Shown: one piece after another, positions 8,015 through 16,714 of the stretch | How the letters are laid out: each line of letters opens with the position of its first letter | Numbering within the stretch: position 1 is the stretch's first letter | From: Prevotella sp. | GTDB taxonomy: Bacteria > Bacteroidota > Bacteroidia > Bacteroidales > Bacteroidaceae | DNA length: 33,136 nt | Assembly (NCBI GenBank): GCA_003447235.1 | Contig: DLZV01000006.1 | Coordinates: 1 to 33,136 of the forward strand | Direction: 5' to 3' | Notes under the pieces: model-generated | Seen by the model: only the letters and a program-made list of their open reading frames with translations | Databases searched by the model: none | Told to the model about the DNA's origin: nothing | Translations under genes and position numbers: made by a program

Positions 8015-8623
8015 ATGGAACATATAATCAGTCTATTTTTCCGGTCCATCTTCGTGGACAACATGGTATTCGCCTTCTTCCTCGGCATGTGCTCGTTCCT
8101 TGCCGTTTCCAAGAACGTGAAGACCTCGGTGGGACTCGGTGCCGCCGTCACCTTCGTGCTGGTGGTCACGCTGCCCGTCAACTATCTCCTTCAGACGAAG
8201 GTGCTCGACCCGCTGGGCCTGGGCTTCCTGAGTTTCATTCTCTTCATCGCCGTCATCGCAGGTATCGTCCAGATCGTGGAGATGGCCGTCGAGAAGTATT
8301 CCCCGTCGCTCTATGGCGCGCTGGGTATCTTCCTGCCGCTGATCGCCGTGAACTGCGCCATCATGGGTGGTTCGCTCTTCATGCAGCAGCGCATCGGTCT
8401 CGACCCCGCCTCCTCACAGTACATCGGCAACGTCTGGGACGCCATTTCCTTCGCCTTCGGCTCAGGACTGGGCTGGATGCTCGCCATCGCCTCGATGGGT
8501 GCCATCCGCGAGAAGATGGAGTACTGCGACGTGCCCAAGCCCCTGCAGGGTCTCGGCATCACATTTATCACCGTCGGCCTCATGGCATTGGCCATGATGT
8601 GCTTCTCAGGACTTAAAATTTAA
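8015..8623 (+). CDS. nqrE: Na+-translocating NADH:quinone reductase subunit E
   Basis: A 202-residue membrane subunit, the partner of NqrD. It has six hydrophobic segments and the conserved cysteines C26 (LGMCSFLAVS) and C114 (AVNCAIMGGSLF). An AAGGAGGAGATATAA stretch precedes the ATG. Spacing to nqrD is 16 nt and to nqrF 9 nt. Its role is to help form the intramembrane Fe site and Na+ path between NqrF and NqrC (family knowledge). Confidence 0.97.
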   Translation: MEHIISLFFRSIFVDNMVFAFFLGMCSFLAVSKNVKTSVGLGAAVTFVLVVTLPVNYLLQTKVLDPLGLGFLSFILFIAVIAGIVQIVEMAVEKYSPSLYGALGIFLPLIAVNCAIMGGSLFMQQRIGLDPASSQYIGNVWDAISFAFGSGLGWMLAIASMGAIREKMEYCDVPKPLQGLGITFITVGLMALAMMCFSGLKI

Positions 8624-8632
8624 TATTACCGT

Positions 8633-9904
8633 ATGGATATCAATTTCATTATCAGCAGTGTAGGAGTGTTCCTTGCGGTAATACTCCTGTTGGTTGTCAT
8701 CCTGCTCTTGGCCAAGAAGTTTCTTAGCCCGAGCGGAAAAGTGACCATCACGATCAATGGCGACAAGCAGCTGAACGTCGATCAGGGATCGAGCATCATG
8801 GCCACGCTCAACGAGAACGGCATCTACCTGCCCTCCGCTTGTGGCGGAAAGGCCAGCTGCGGACAGTGCAAGCTGCAGGTGCTCAGCGGTGGTGGCGAGA
8901 TCCTCGACTCCGAGCGTCCCCACTTCACGCGCAAGCAGATTAAGGAGAACTGGCGCCTGGGTTGCCAGTGCAAGGTCAAGGGCGACATGAGCGTCAAGGT
9001 GCCCGAGTCTGTGATGGGCGTCAAGGAGTGGGAGTGCACCGTGCTTTCCAACAAGAACGTCTCCTCCTTCATCAAGGAGTTCAAGGTGGCCCTGCCCCCG
9101 GGCGAGCACATGGACTTCGTGCCGGGTTCCTACGCCCAGATCAAGATTCCTGCCTACGACTGCATCGACTACGACAAGGATTTCGACAAGAACGACATCG
9201 GCGAGGACTATATCGCAGCCTGGAAGAACTTCAACATCTTCTCGCTGAAGGCTCACAACCCCGAGCCCACGATCCGCGCCTACTCTATGGCCAACTACCC
9301 CGCCGAGGGCGACATCATCACCCTGACGGTGCGTATCGCCACGACGCCGTTCAAGCCGCGTCCCGAGGTAGGATTCCAGAATGTGCCGACCGGTATCGGT
9401 TCCAGCTACATCTTCTCCTTGAAGCCTGGCGACAAGGTGATGATGTCTGGTCCCTACGGCGACTTCCATCCCAACTTCGAGTCTAAGCGCGAGATGATCT
9501 GGATTGGTGGTGGTGCTGGTATGGCTCCGCTCCGCGCCCAGATCATGCACATGACGAAGACGCTCCACTGCACCGATCGCGAGATGCACTTCTTCTATGG
9601 CGCGCGCTCGCTGACCGAGGCCTTCTTCCTGGAGGACTTCTGGGAGCTGGAGAAGGAGTTCCCCAACTTCCACATGCACCTCTCCCTCGACCGTCAGGAT
9701 CCGAAGGCCGACGAGCTGGGTGTGAAGTACTACACGGGCTTCGCCGTCAACTGCATCCGCGACACCTATCTGAAGGACCACGACGCTCCCGAGGATTGCG
9801 AGTACTACCTCTGCGGTCCTCCCATGCTCATCAAGACCGTCACCGACTATCTCGACAGTCTCGGTGTGGAGCCGGAGAGCATCATGTACGATAACTTCGG
9901 ATAA
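8633..9904 (+). CDS. nqrF: Na+-translocating NADH:quinone reductase subunit F (NADH dehydrogenase)
   Basis: A 423-residue electron-input subunit. It has one N-terminal membrane segment (about 6-28), then a 2Fe-2S ferredoxin domain with C70, C76, C79 and C111 (LPSACGGKASCGQC ... LGCQC), then a ferredoxin-reductase module with the FAD motif RAYSMANYP (215-223), the NADH motif GGGAGMAPLRAQ (292-303) and YYLCGPPMLI near the end. The protein closes with the usual aromatic-Gly end (DNFG). It oxidises NADH on the cytoplasmic side and passes electrons to the rest of the complex. It is the last gene of the operon, followed after 37 nt by a strong hairpin. Confidence 0.97.
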   Translation: MDINFIISSVGVFLAVILLLVVILLLAKKFLSPSGKVTITINGDKQLNVDQGSSIMATLNENGIYLPSACGGKASCGQCKLQVLSGGGEILDSERPHFTRKQIKENWRLGCQCKVKGDMSVKVPESVMGVKEWECTVLSNKNVSSFIKEFKVALPPGEHMDFVPGSYAQIKIPAYDCIDYDKDFDKNDIGEDYIAAWKNFNIFSLKAHNPEPTIRAYSMANYPAEGDIITLTVRIATTPFKPRPEVGFQNVPTGIGSSYIFSLKPGDKVMMSGPYGDFHPNFESKREMIWIGGGAGMAPLRAQIMHMTKTLHCTDREMHFFYGARSLTEAFFLEDFWELEKEFPNFHMHLSLDRQDPKADELGVKYYTGFAVNCIRDTYLKDHDAPEDCEYYLCGPPMLIKTVTDYLDSLGVEPESIMYDNFG

Positions 9905-9941
9905 TCAAGAAAACGAACCATCGCAAGTAAATTGCATTATA

Positions 9942-9979
9942 ACGAGAAAAGCCGCTGACCATTCAGCGGCTTTTCTCGT
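9942..9979 (+). terminator. Terminator of the nqr operon
   Basis: A perfect 17-bp stem (9942-9958 with 9963-9979, core AAAAGCCGCTGA / TCAGCGGCTTTT) with a 4-nt loop, followed on the plus strand by ACTTTTTC. The symmetrical A and T tracts inside the stem would let it act on both strands. Confidence 0.85.
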
Positions 9980-10053
9980 ACTTTTTCTTGTACTCGTACT
10001 TTTTCTTGTACTTATATTCGTGCTTATACTTGTGCTTGTATTTATACCTATAT
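9976..10053. repeat. Array of 13 degenerate hexamers (TTGTAC-like)
   Basis: From 9976 to 10053 the sequence breaks exactly into hexamers of the type (T/C)TNTAY: TCGTAC, TTTTTC, TTGTAC, TCGTAC, TTTTTC, TTGTAC, TTATAT, TCGTGC, TTATAC, TTGTGC, TTGTAT, TTATAC, CTATAT. The first 36 bp are an exact tandem copy of an 18-bp block (9976-9993 and 9994-10011). The array begins within the right arm of the nqr terminator stem. No gene is seen in 9905-10151. Confidence 0.8.
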
Positions 10054-10087
10054 TAGGTAGCGCTATCGAGCGTCTTGGCCAGGCCCT

Positions 10088-10110
10088 CTGCCTACCGTTG
10101 TCGTAGGCAG
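10088..10110. terminator. Hairpin between convergent nqrF and DUF4301 genes
   Basis: Perfect 8-bp stem CTGCCTAC (10088-10095) / GTAGGCAG (10103-10110) with a 7-nt loop, 41 nt beyond the stop codon of the minus-strand DUF4301 gene. No T run follows, so it is only a candidate terminator. Confidence 0.45.
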
Positions 10111-10151
10111 ACCGTCCTCCCATGAATATGGTTGGCTGGCTAGGTCTCGGC

Positions 10152-11672
10152 CTACTGATGCTGCTCGCGGAGCAGGTCGTTGACCGTCTTGACGGGATTG
10201 AACGTAGAGAGCGGCACTTCGACGAAGACCGTGTTCCAGTCGCTCATCGCGCCATTCCACAGTCCCGGGAGCTCCAGGGCCTTTAGTTCGCGTCCGTTCT
10301 TGCTCTTCGTGCTGATGAAGCCCGTGGAGGGATCCACAAACTTCGGGAGGTCGAACGCCACGCCCTTGTAATCGATGACGCCACAGACGAGGTCCACGGG
10401 ATTGAAATGCGTGCCCTCGGAGAACATCCGCTGGTAGGCCTCGTTGGCCTTGTCGATTTGGCTCGACTCCAGGATCTGCAGGCTCACCGTGCCGTCCTGG
10501 TTGTAGGCGAGGAACGGGCCTCCGCCGGGCTCACCCACATTCTTCACCATACCACAGACGCGGATCGGTCGGTGCAACTTGCGGTGCAGGTAGTCGGCAC
10601 GCTCCTGGTCGCTCCATCCCGCCTTCTCCTTCGGCGGCAAACACCAGAGCGTGTGCTCCAGGAAGTCTTCCATCTCGGCCAGTTTCTCCTTCGTCGGCGT
10701 GGCCTCGTCGAGCGATCTAAGATAGTCGAAGACGCGCTCCTGCAGCGTCACGAGGACGCCACCCAGCAGCGCCTTGTAGGTGACGGTGTCCTCCTTCAAC
10801 CGGTCGGGCACCACGTTGTCGATGTTCTTGATGAAGACCACGTCGGCCTCCAGGTCGTTGAGGTTCTCGATGAGCGCGCCGTGTCCACCCGGTCTGAACA
10901 AAAGCGACCCGTCTTCGTTGCGGAAGAGCGAGTTGTCGGGATTGGCCGCCACGGTGTCCGTGCTCGGTTTCTGCTCCGAGAAGGAGATGTCGTAGCGCAC
11001 CTGGTACTTCTCCGCATACTTCCCTACCCGCTTCTCCACCTCCGCCTTGAACAAAGGCAGGTGCTCGTGCGAGACGGTGAAGTGGATGTGGGCCTCGCCG
11101 TTGGTGCTGGCGTAGCGTGCGCCCTCCACGAGGTGCTCCTCCATAGCCGTGCGCGCCCCGTCCTCATAGCGGTGGAAGCGGAGCAAGCCCTTCGGCAGTT
11201 GGCCGTAGTTGAGGCCGCGCTCCTCCAGCAGGTTGGCCACGACGGCCTTGTGTCCTCCTGCGGCCAGCAGGTCGTCGATTCCCTTGCCCTCATTCTTCAG
11301 GCAGGCAGCGTCGAGCTCGGAGAAGAAGGCAAACTGGTGGATGTGGTCGAAAAACTCGTGTTCGAAACTCGTCTGCGGGGCGTCGTAGTCGGCGTCGAGG
11401 AAGGCGAACAAATTCTTGAACATGCGGCTGGCAGCGCCCGAGGCGGGTACAAACTTCGTCACCCGGTGCTTCCCGGCCTTGTAGGCGTCCCACTGGCGGA
11501 TGTACTCCTCGCGCTCGGCGTCCGTCGGTGCCAGGATGCCATGACCCACGGTGGCTGCGGAGTCGAGCCTCAGAAAGGGGAATCCGCGTTTGAAATCATC
11601 CATCTGCTTCTGCAGCTGCTCTTCGGCAATGCCCTTGGCAGCAATCTGTTGCAAGTCTTGTTGTGTCAGCAT
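10152..11672 (-). CDS. DUF4301 family protein, possible nucleotidyltransferase-like fold
   Basis: A 506-residue cytoplasmic protein that fits the DUF4301 family, found widely in Bacteroidetes and of unknown function. The frame is open to 11729, but the ATG at 11672 gives the usual start MLTQQDLQQIAAKGI and lies 62 nt after the -7 box. No signal peptide or membrane segment is seen. Two motifs resemble those of sugar-nucleotide pyrophosphorylases: FVPASGAASRMFK (74-86), like the G-x-G-T-R-M loop, and RPGGHGALIENL (about residue 260), like the substrate loop of UDP-sugar pyrophosphorylases, followed by FIKNIDNVVPD. That resemblance is my own reading, not an established assignment. It diverges from relA. 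Confidence 0.8.
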   Translation of the reverse strand: MLTQQDLQQIAAKGIAEEQLQKQMDDFKRGFPFLRLDSAATVGHGILAPTDAEREEYIRQWDAYKAGKHRVTKFVPASGAASRMFKNLFAFLDADYDAPQTSFEHEFFDHIHQFAFFSELDAACLKNEGKGIDDLLAAGGHKAVVANLLEERGLNYGQLPKGLLRFHRYEDGARTAMEEHLVEGARYASTNGEAHIHFTVSHEHLPLFKAEVEKRVGKYAEKYQVRYDISFSEQKPSTDTVAANPDNSLFRNEDGSLLFRPGGHGALIENLNDLEADVVFIKNIDNVVPDRLKEDTVTYKALLGGVLVTLQERVFDYLRSLDEATPTKEKLAEMEDFLEHTLWCLPPKEKAGWSDQERADYLHRKLHRPIRVCGMVKNVGEPGGGPFLAYNQDGTVSLQILESSQIDKANEAYQRMFSEGTHFNPVDLVCGVIDYKGVAFDLPKFVDPSTGFISTKSKNGRELKALELPGLWNGAMSDWNTVFVEVPLSTFNPVKTVNDLLREQHQ

Positions 11673-11733
11673 ATCCTTTTGCGATATTAATATTATAAAT
11701 AGGTGGTCTATTTGTTGTCCTCTAACCAATGCA

Positions 11734-11765
11734 CAAATATACTTACTTTTTCTTAAATCGGGAAA
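11734..11765 (-). promoter_or_regulatory. Promoter of the DUF4301 gene
   Basis: On the minus strand, TTTC (11762-11765), a 20-bp spacer and TATATTTG (11734-11741) match the Bacteroidetes pattern. The expected start of transcription is about 11727, giving a leader of about 55 nt. Confidence 0.7.
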
Positions 11766-11783
11766 TATTCAGATGAAATTTCG

Positions 11784-11791
11784 TAACTTTG
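11784..11791 (+). promoter_or_regulatory. Probable -7 box of relA
   Basis: TAACTTTG matches TAnnTTTG exactly and lies 30 nt before the relA start. No TTTG/TTTC is found 19-21 bp upstream; the bases there belong to the divergent promoter. The two -7 boxes are about 42 bp apart. Confidence 0.55.
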
Positions 11792-11821
11792 TAGCATCAT
11801 TCATCAAAGCAACGTCAGCCA

Positions 11822-14029
11822 ATGGAAGAAAAATTCGTTTTCACCGAGGAAGAAAAGCACGCCTGCGAGGCACTTACTAAGGAGATTCACGAGATGCTCA
11901 ACGACACCCTGACCGGTACTGACGTGGAGCGTCTGCGCACCCATATCCATTCTGAGATCGAGGCTCGCCACATCGAGCGCGACCGCTTCGGCCTCAATCC
12001 CGTCCTCAAGGCTTTGATGACGGCGAAGGTGGCCGTCGGCGACATCGGCCTGCGCCGTGACAGTCTGCTGGCCATCATGCTCTACGAGAGCGTGCTTCGC
12101 GGCCACTATGACACGACGCTGGCGCGCAAGGACTTCGGCGAGGGCGTGGCGACGATCCTCCAGGGCCTCGTCCGCGTCCAGGAGCTCTACAGCAAGACTC
12201 CCATTGTGGAGAGCGAGAACTTCCGCAACCTGCTCCTCTCCTTCGCCGAGGACATGCGCGTGGTGCTCATCATGATCGCCGACCGCGTCTGCCTGATGCG
12301 CCAGATACGCGACACGCCCAACAAGGAGGCACAGCACGAGGTGGCCGAGGAGGCCAGTTACCTCTACGCCCCCTTAGCCCACAAACTGGGCCTCTACCAG
12401 CTCAAGAGCGAGCTGGAGGACCTCTCGCTGAAGTATCTCGAGCACGACGCCTACTATCTGATCAAGGAGAAACTCAACGCCACGAAGCGTTCCCGCGACG
12501 CCTACATCGAGCGCTTCATCGGTCCGGTGAGCAAGCACCTCACCGAGGCCGGACTCAAATTTCATATCAAGGGCCGCACCAAGTCGATCCACTCCATTTG
12601 GCAGAAGATGAAGAAGCAGAAGTGTGGCGTCGATGGCATCTACGACCTCTTTGCCATCCGCATCATCCTCGACTCCCCGCTGGAGAAGGAGAAGATGCAG
12701 TGTTGGCAGGCCTACTCCATCGTCACCGACATGTACCAGCCCAACCCGAAGCGTCTGCGCGACTGGATCAGCGTGCCGAAGTCCAATGGCTACGAGTGTC
12801 TCCACATCACCGTGCTCGGTCCTGAGCAGAAGTGGGTGGAGGTGCAGATCCGCACCGAGCGCATGGACGAGGTGGCCGAGCACGGCCTCGCCGCCCACTG
12901 GCGCTACAAGGGCGTGAAGGCCGACGGCGGCGGCATGGAGGAGTGGCTCGCCTCGATCCGCACCGCCCTGGAGGCAGGCGACAACCTGGAGGTGATGGAC
13001 CAGTTCAAACTCGACCTCTACGAGGACGAGGTCTATGCCTTCACCCCGAAGGGCGACCTGCTGAAGTTTCCCAAGGGAGCCACCGTGCTCGACTTCGCCT
13101 ACCATATCCACTCGCGTGTCGGCGACACCTGCGTCGGCGGCAAGGTCAACGGCAAGAATGTCTCCTTCCGCACGCCCCTCCACAGTGGCGACACGGTCGA
13201 GATCCTGACGGCCAGCAACCAGACTCCGAAGCCGGAGTGGCTGCGCATCCTCGTCACCTCCCGTGCCCGCGCCAAGTTGCGCCTCTTGCTCAAGGAGACA
13301 CGTCAGAAGCAGGGCCTCTACGCCAAGGAGCTGCTGGAGCGCCGCCTCAAGAACAAGAAGCTCGACTACGACGAGGCCACCGTCGCCCACCTCATCCGCA
13401 AGATGGGCTTCAAGGAGCAGAGCGACTTCTACCACCAGATCGCCGAAGGCCGCCTCGACCCCACCCGCGTCCTCGACGAATACCAGGCCCTGGTCGACCA
13501 GAGCCAGGTCAAGGAGCGCGAGGCCGAGAGCGCGGAAAACTTCGAGTATGCCCACCCCGCCACCACCGAGGCCAAGAAGAACGACGACGTGCTCATCATC
13601 GACAAGAGCCTCAAGGGCATCGACTTCTCTCTCGCCCGCTGCTGCCACCCCATCTATGGCGACAAGGTGTTTGGCTTCGTCACCGTCAATGGCGGCATCA
13701 AGATCCACCGTGCCGACTGCCCCAATGCCGCCGAGATGCAGCGCCGCTTTGGCTACCGCATCGTCCGTGCGCAGTGGAGCGGCAAGGGCAGTTCCCACTA
13801 CGACATCACGCTGCGCGTCATCGGCAACGACGACATTGGCATCGTCAGCAACATCACCAACATCATCAGCAAGGACGAGAAGATCGTGATGCGATCCATC
13901 AATATCGACTCCCATGACGGCCTGTTCTCGGGCAATTTTGTCGTGCAGCTCGACGACAAGTCGAAGCTCAACCTGCTGATCAAGAAGCTGCGCACGGTCA
14001 AGGGCGTGAAGCAGGTGATCAGACTTTAG
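11822..14029 (+). CDS. relA: RelA-type (p)ppGpp synthetase with inactive hydrolase domain
   Basis: A 735-residue RelA/SpoT homologue that makes the stringent-response alarmone from ATP and GDP or GTP. Domains: N-terminal HD-type region (about 30-200), synthetase (about 240-365, with RTKSIHSIWQKM, IYDLFAIRI, SNGYECLHITVLGP and VEVQIRTERMDEVAEHG), TGS (about 397-460), a helical part, a zinc-finger-like ARCCHPIYGDKVFGF segment, and a C-terminal ACT domain (last ~75 residues). The hydrolase metal site is gone: where active enzymes have HD there is LY (87-88), and ADRLHNMR has become ADRVCLMR. The protein is therefore probably synthetase only, like E. coli RelA. A separate SpoT-type hydrolase would be expected elsewhere in the genome. 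Confidence 0.92.
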   Translation: MEEKFVFTEEEKHACEALTKEIHEMLNDTLTGTDVERLRTHIHSEIEARHIERDRFGLNPVLKALMTAKVAVGDIGLRRDSLLAIMLYESVLRGHYDTTLARKDFGEGVATILQGLVRVQELYSKTPIVESENFRNLLLSFAEDMRVVLIMIADRVCLMRQIRDTPNKEAQHEVAEEASYLYAPLAHKLGLYQLKSELEDLSLKYLEHDAYYLIKEKLNATKRSRDAYIERFIGPVSKHLTEAGLKFHIKGRTKSIHSIWQKMKKQKCGVDGIYDLFAIRIILDSPLEKEKMQCWQAYSIVTDMYQPNPKRLRDWISVPKSNGYECLHITVLGPEQKWVEVQIRTERMDEVAEHGLAAHWRYKGVKADGGGMEEWLASIRTALEAGDNLEVMDQFKLDLYEDEVYAFTPKGDLLKFPKGATVLDFAYHIHSRVGDTCVGGKVNGKNVSFRTPLHSGDTVEILTASNQTPKPEWLRILVTSRARAKLRLLLKETRQKQGLYAKELLERRLKNKKLDYDEATVAHLIRKMGFKEQSDFYHQIAEGRLDPTRVLDEYQALVDQSQVKEREAESAENFEYAHPATTEAKKNDDVLIIDKSLKGIDFSLARCCHPIYGDKVFGFVTVNGGIKIHRADCPNAAEMQRRFGYRIVRAQWSGKGSSHYDITLRVIGNDDIGIVSNITNIISKDEKIVMRSINIDSHDGLFSGNFVVQLDDKSKLNLLIKKLRTVKGVKQVIRL

Positions 14030-14170
14030 ACTGAGTCCATCGCCTGCCTTGTGGATTCTGTCCCACGCGTGCGGCCAGTCTGTCGCCCGCGCTTGCAGCC
14101 ACCCCATTGCCTGCCTTGCGGCCAACCTAATGCCGCATTGTGCGGGCAAAGTCAAGGTTTCGCACGGATT

Positions 14171-14204
14171 TTTCCATGAAATAGGAATTTTCTTTGTACC
14201 TTTG
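14171..14204 (+). promoter_or_regulatory. Probable promoter of lon; remarks on the 204-bp gap
   Basis: TACCTTTG (14197-14204) is an exact TAnnTTTG box 30 nt before lon. A TTTC (14171-14174) lies upstream with a 22-bp spacer, longer than usual. The rest of the gap (14030-14170) holds no gene; two direct copies of CAT(C/T)GCCTGCCTTG(T/C)GG stand at about 14038 and 14105, and an imperfect stem TGCCGCA / TGCGGGCA near 14130-14147. Confidence 0.6.
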
Positions 14205-14233
14205 CACGCCAAAACACAGAAGACAATAAGATA

Positions 14234-16714
14234 ATGAAGCAAAATACAACGATACGGATGATGTTGTCGGACTACGACGGCGACCCCTCGGCACTGGCCA
14301 AGGAGGTCGGTTCCGTGGATGGTCCCATCCCCGTCCTCATCACCCGCAATCTGATCCCCTTCCCCGGCGTCATGACCCCGATTCTCATCGGGCGCCAGCC
14401 GAGTTTGAAGCTGCTGGATTACCTCCGCGATCATCCCGACCAGACCTTTGCCGTGTTCGCACAGAAAGACGCCAGCGTGGACTACCCCATCCAGGAGGAC
14501 CTCTTCGAAGTGGGCGTCTATGCCAAGCTCGTCAAGGAGTTTGAGGTGCCCGGATCCAACAATGAGCATTCGGCCATCGTGATCGCCTCGGCGCGCTGCC
14601 GTCTCAAGTCGCTCGACGACGCCAACAACTTCTTCACCGCCGAGACGGAGATGATCCCTGAGGTCTTCCCTGCAGAAGACGACAAGGAGTTTGCCGCGGC
14701 CGTGGAAGGCCTGCGCCAGGGCGTGGAGATCTATGTGAAGATGAACGACGACATCCCCAACGAGGCGATGGTCGCCCTGCAGAACATCAGCAACCACCTC
14801 TCCATCGTCAATTTCGTCGCCTCCAACATCGTCAGCAACATTTACGACAAGATCATGCTGCTGGAGGAGGACAACATGAAGCTGCGACTGTTCAAGTTGT
14901 TGAAGGTCCTCAACCGCGAAACCCAGTTCTTGCACATCAAGAAGAACATCCAGAACAAGACGCGCGCCGACATCGACGAGCAGCAGAAGGAGTACTTCCT
15001 CCACCAGCAGATCAAGAACATCCGCGAGGAGCTGGGCGACAGCGGCGAGTCTGAGGACAAGAGGGAGCTCAAGAAGAAGGCCTTCCTCAAGCCCTGGCCC
15101 GATGAGGTGAGCAAGCTCTTTGCCAAGGAGCTCGCCAAGCTCGACAATATCAATCCCCAGTCGCCCGACTACAGTGTCCTGCTCAACTACTTGCAGACGC
15201 TCGTCTCGCTGCCGTGGGGCGTATATACCAAGGACCGCCTTGACCTGAAGCGTGCGCAGCGCGTCCTCGACCGCAACCACTACGGCATGGAGAAGGTGAA
15301 GGAGCGCATCCTGGAGTACATGGCCGTGCTCCGCCTCCGTGGCGACCTGAAGTCCCCCATCCTCTGCCTCTACGGTCCTCCGGGCGTCGGCAAGACCTCG
15401 CTGGGCAAGAGCGTTGCCGAGGCCATGGGCAGAAAATACGTCCGCGTCTCGCTGGGCGGCCTCCACGACGAGGCTGAGGTGCGCGGCCACCGCCGCACCT
15501 ATATCGGCGCCATGCCCGGACGCATCATCAAGAGCATCCTCAAGGCTGGCTCCTCCAACCCCGTCTTCATCCTCGACGAGATCGACAAGGTGACGCAGAA
15601 CACTGTCAATGGCGACCCCGCGTCGGCCCTCCTGGAGGTGCTCGACCCGGAGCAGAACAACGCCTTCCACGACAACTACCTCGACACCGACTACGACCTC
15701 TCCAAGGTGCTCTTCATCGCCACGGCCAACGACCTCAACACCATCCCCCGTCCGCTGCTGGACCGTATGGAGGTGATTCCCGTCAGCGGCTACATCACCG
15801 AGGAGAAGATAGAGATTGCCAAGCGCCACCTCGTCCCCCGCGAACTGGAGAACACGGGGCTCGACCAGGTGGAGCCCAAGCTGAAGTTTACGAAGGCCTC
15901 CCTGGAGAAGGTCATCGAAAACTACACCCGCGAGAGCGGCGTACGCCAGCTGGAGAAGCAGATCAACAAGGCGCTGCGCAAGCTCGCCTTCCGCCAGGCC
16001 ACCGACGGCCAGCTGCCCTCCAACAAGATCACCCCCGACATGCTGCCGGGCCTGCTGGGCAAACCGCCCTTCTACCGCGACATCTACCAGGGCAACGACT
16101 ACGCGGGCGTGGTGACGGGCCTGGCCTGGACCAGCGTGGGCGGCGAGATCCTCTTCATCGAGACCTCGCTCTCCAAGGGCAAGGCCGGCAAACTGACGCT
16201 CACGGGCAATCTTGGCGACGTGATGAAGGAGAGCGCCGTCATCGCCCTGGAGTACGTCAAGGCCCATATCGACGCCCTGGGCGTTGACTACCGCCTCTTC
16301 GACCAGTGGAACATCCATATCCACGTGCCGGAGGGCGCCACGCCCAAGGACGGCCCCTCTGCGGGCATCACCATCGCCACCTCCCTGGCCTCGGCGCTGA
16401 CCCAGCGCAAGGTGCGCAAGAACACGGCCATGACGGGCGAGATCACGCTGCGCGGCAAGGTGCTGCCCGTCGGCGGCATCAAGGAGAAGATCCTCGCCGC
16501 CAAGCGTGCCGGCATCACCGACATCGTGATGTGTGCCGAGAATCAGCGCGACGTGGAGGAGATCCCCGAGATCTATCGCAAGGGCGTCACCTTCCACTAT
16601 GTGGAGAACGTGCAGCAGGTGTGGGACTTCGCCCTCACCGACGAACTGGTGGCCCACCCCGTCCAGCTCGTCGTCGAGGAAACTGCGGATCAAAAGGAGG
16701 AGAAGGGCCAATGA
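14234..16714 (+). CDS. lon: ATP-dependent Lon protease
   Basis: An 826-residue protein with the full Lon order: N-terminal LON substrate domain (about 30-240), coiled-coil linker, AAA+ module with Walker A GPPGVGKT (381-388) and Walker B FILDEID (445-451), and C-terminal serine protease domain with the catalytic dyad S709 (DGPSAG) and K750 (GGIKEK). It degrades misfolded and regulatory proteins in the cytoplasm. The C-terminus is short and acidic (VVEETADQKEEKGQ). The stop codon overlaps the tgt start as ATGA, so the two are co-transcribed and probably translationally coupled. Confidence 0.97.
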   Translation: MKQNTTIRMMLSDYDGDPSALAKEVGSVDGPIPVLITRNLIPFPGVMTPILIGRQPSLKLLDYLRDHPDQTFAVFAQKDASVDYPIQEDLFEVGVYAKLVKEFEVPGSNNEHSAIVIASARCRLKSLDDANNFFTAETEMIPEVFPAEDDKEFAAAVEGLRQGVEIYVKMNDDIPNEAMVALQNISNHLSIVNFVASNIVSNIYDKIMLLEEDNMKLRLFKLLKVLNRETQFLHIKKNIQNKTRADIDEQQKEYFLHQQIKNIREELGDSGESEDKRELKKKAFLKPWPDEVSKLFAKELAKLDNINPQSPDYSVLLNYLQTLVSLPWGVYTKDRLDLKRAQRVLDRNHYGMEKVKERILEYMAVLRLRGDLKSPILCLYGPPGVGKTSLGKSVAEAMGRKYVRVSLGGLHDEAEVRGHRRTYIGAMPGRIIKSILKAGSSNPVFILDEIDKVTQNTVNGDPASALLEVLDPEQNNAFHDNYLDTDYDLSKVLFIATANDLNTIPRPLLDRMEVIPVSGYITEEKIEIAKRHLVPRELENTGLDQVEPKLKFTKASLEKVIENYTRESGVRQLEKQINKALRKLAFRQATDGQLPSNKITPDMLPGLLGKPPFYRDIYQGNDYAGVVTGLAWTSVGGEILFIETSLSKGKAGKLTLTGNLGDVMKESAVIALEYVKAHIDALGVDYRLFDQWNIHIHVPEGATPKDGPSAGITIATSLASALTQRKVRKNTAMTGEITLRGKVLPVGGIKEKILAAKRAGITDIVMCAENQRDVEEIPEIYRKGVTFHYVENVQQVWDFALTDELVAHPVQLVVEETADQKEEKGQ

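Noticed and set aside
12374..16711. Very long minus-strand open frame (over 1400 codons) opposite relA and lon
   Set aside because: It runs antisense to two certain genes; high GC at third positions in the real frame removes stops on the other strand. Its translation is Val/Leu/His/Asp-rich without domains.
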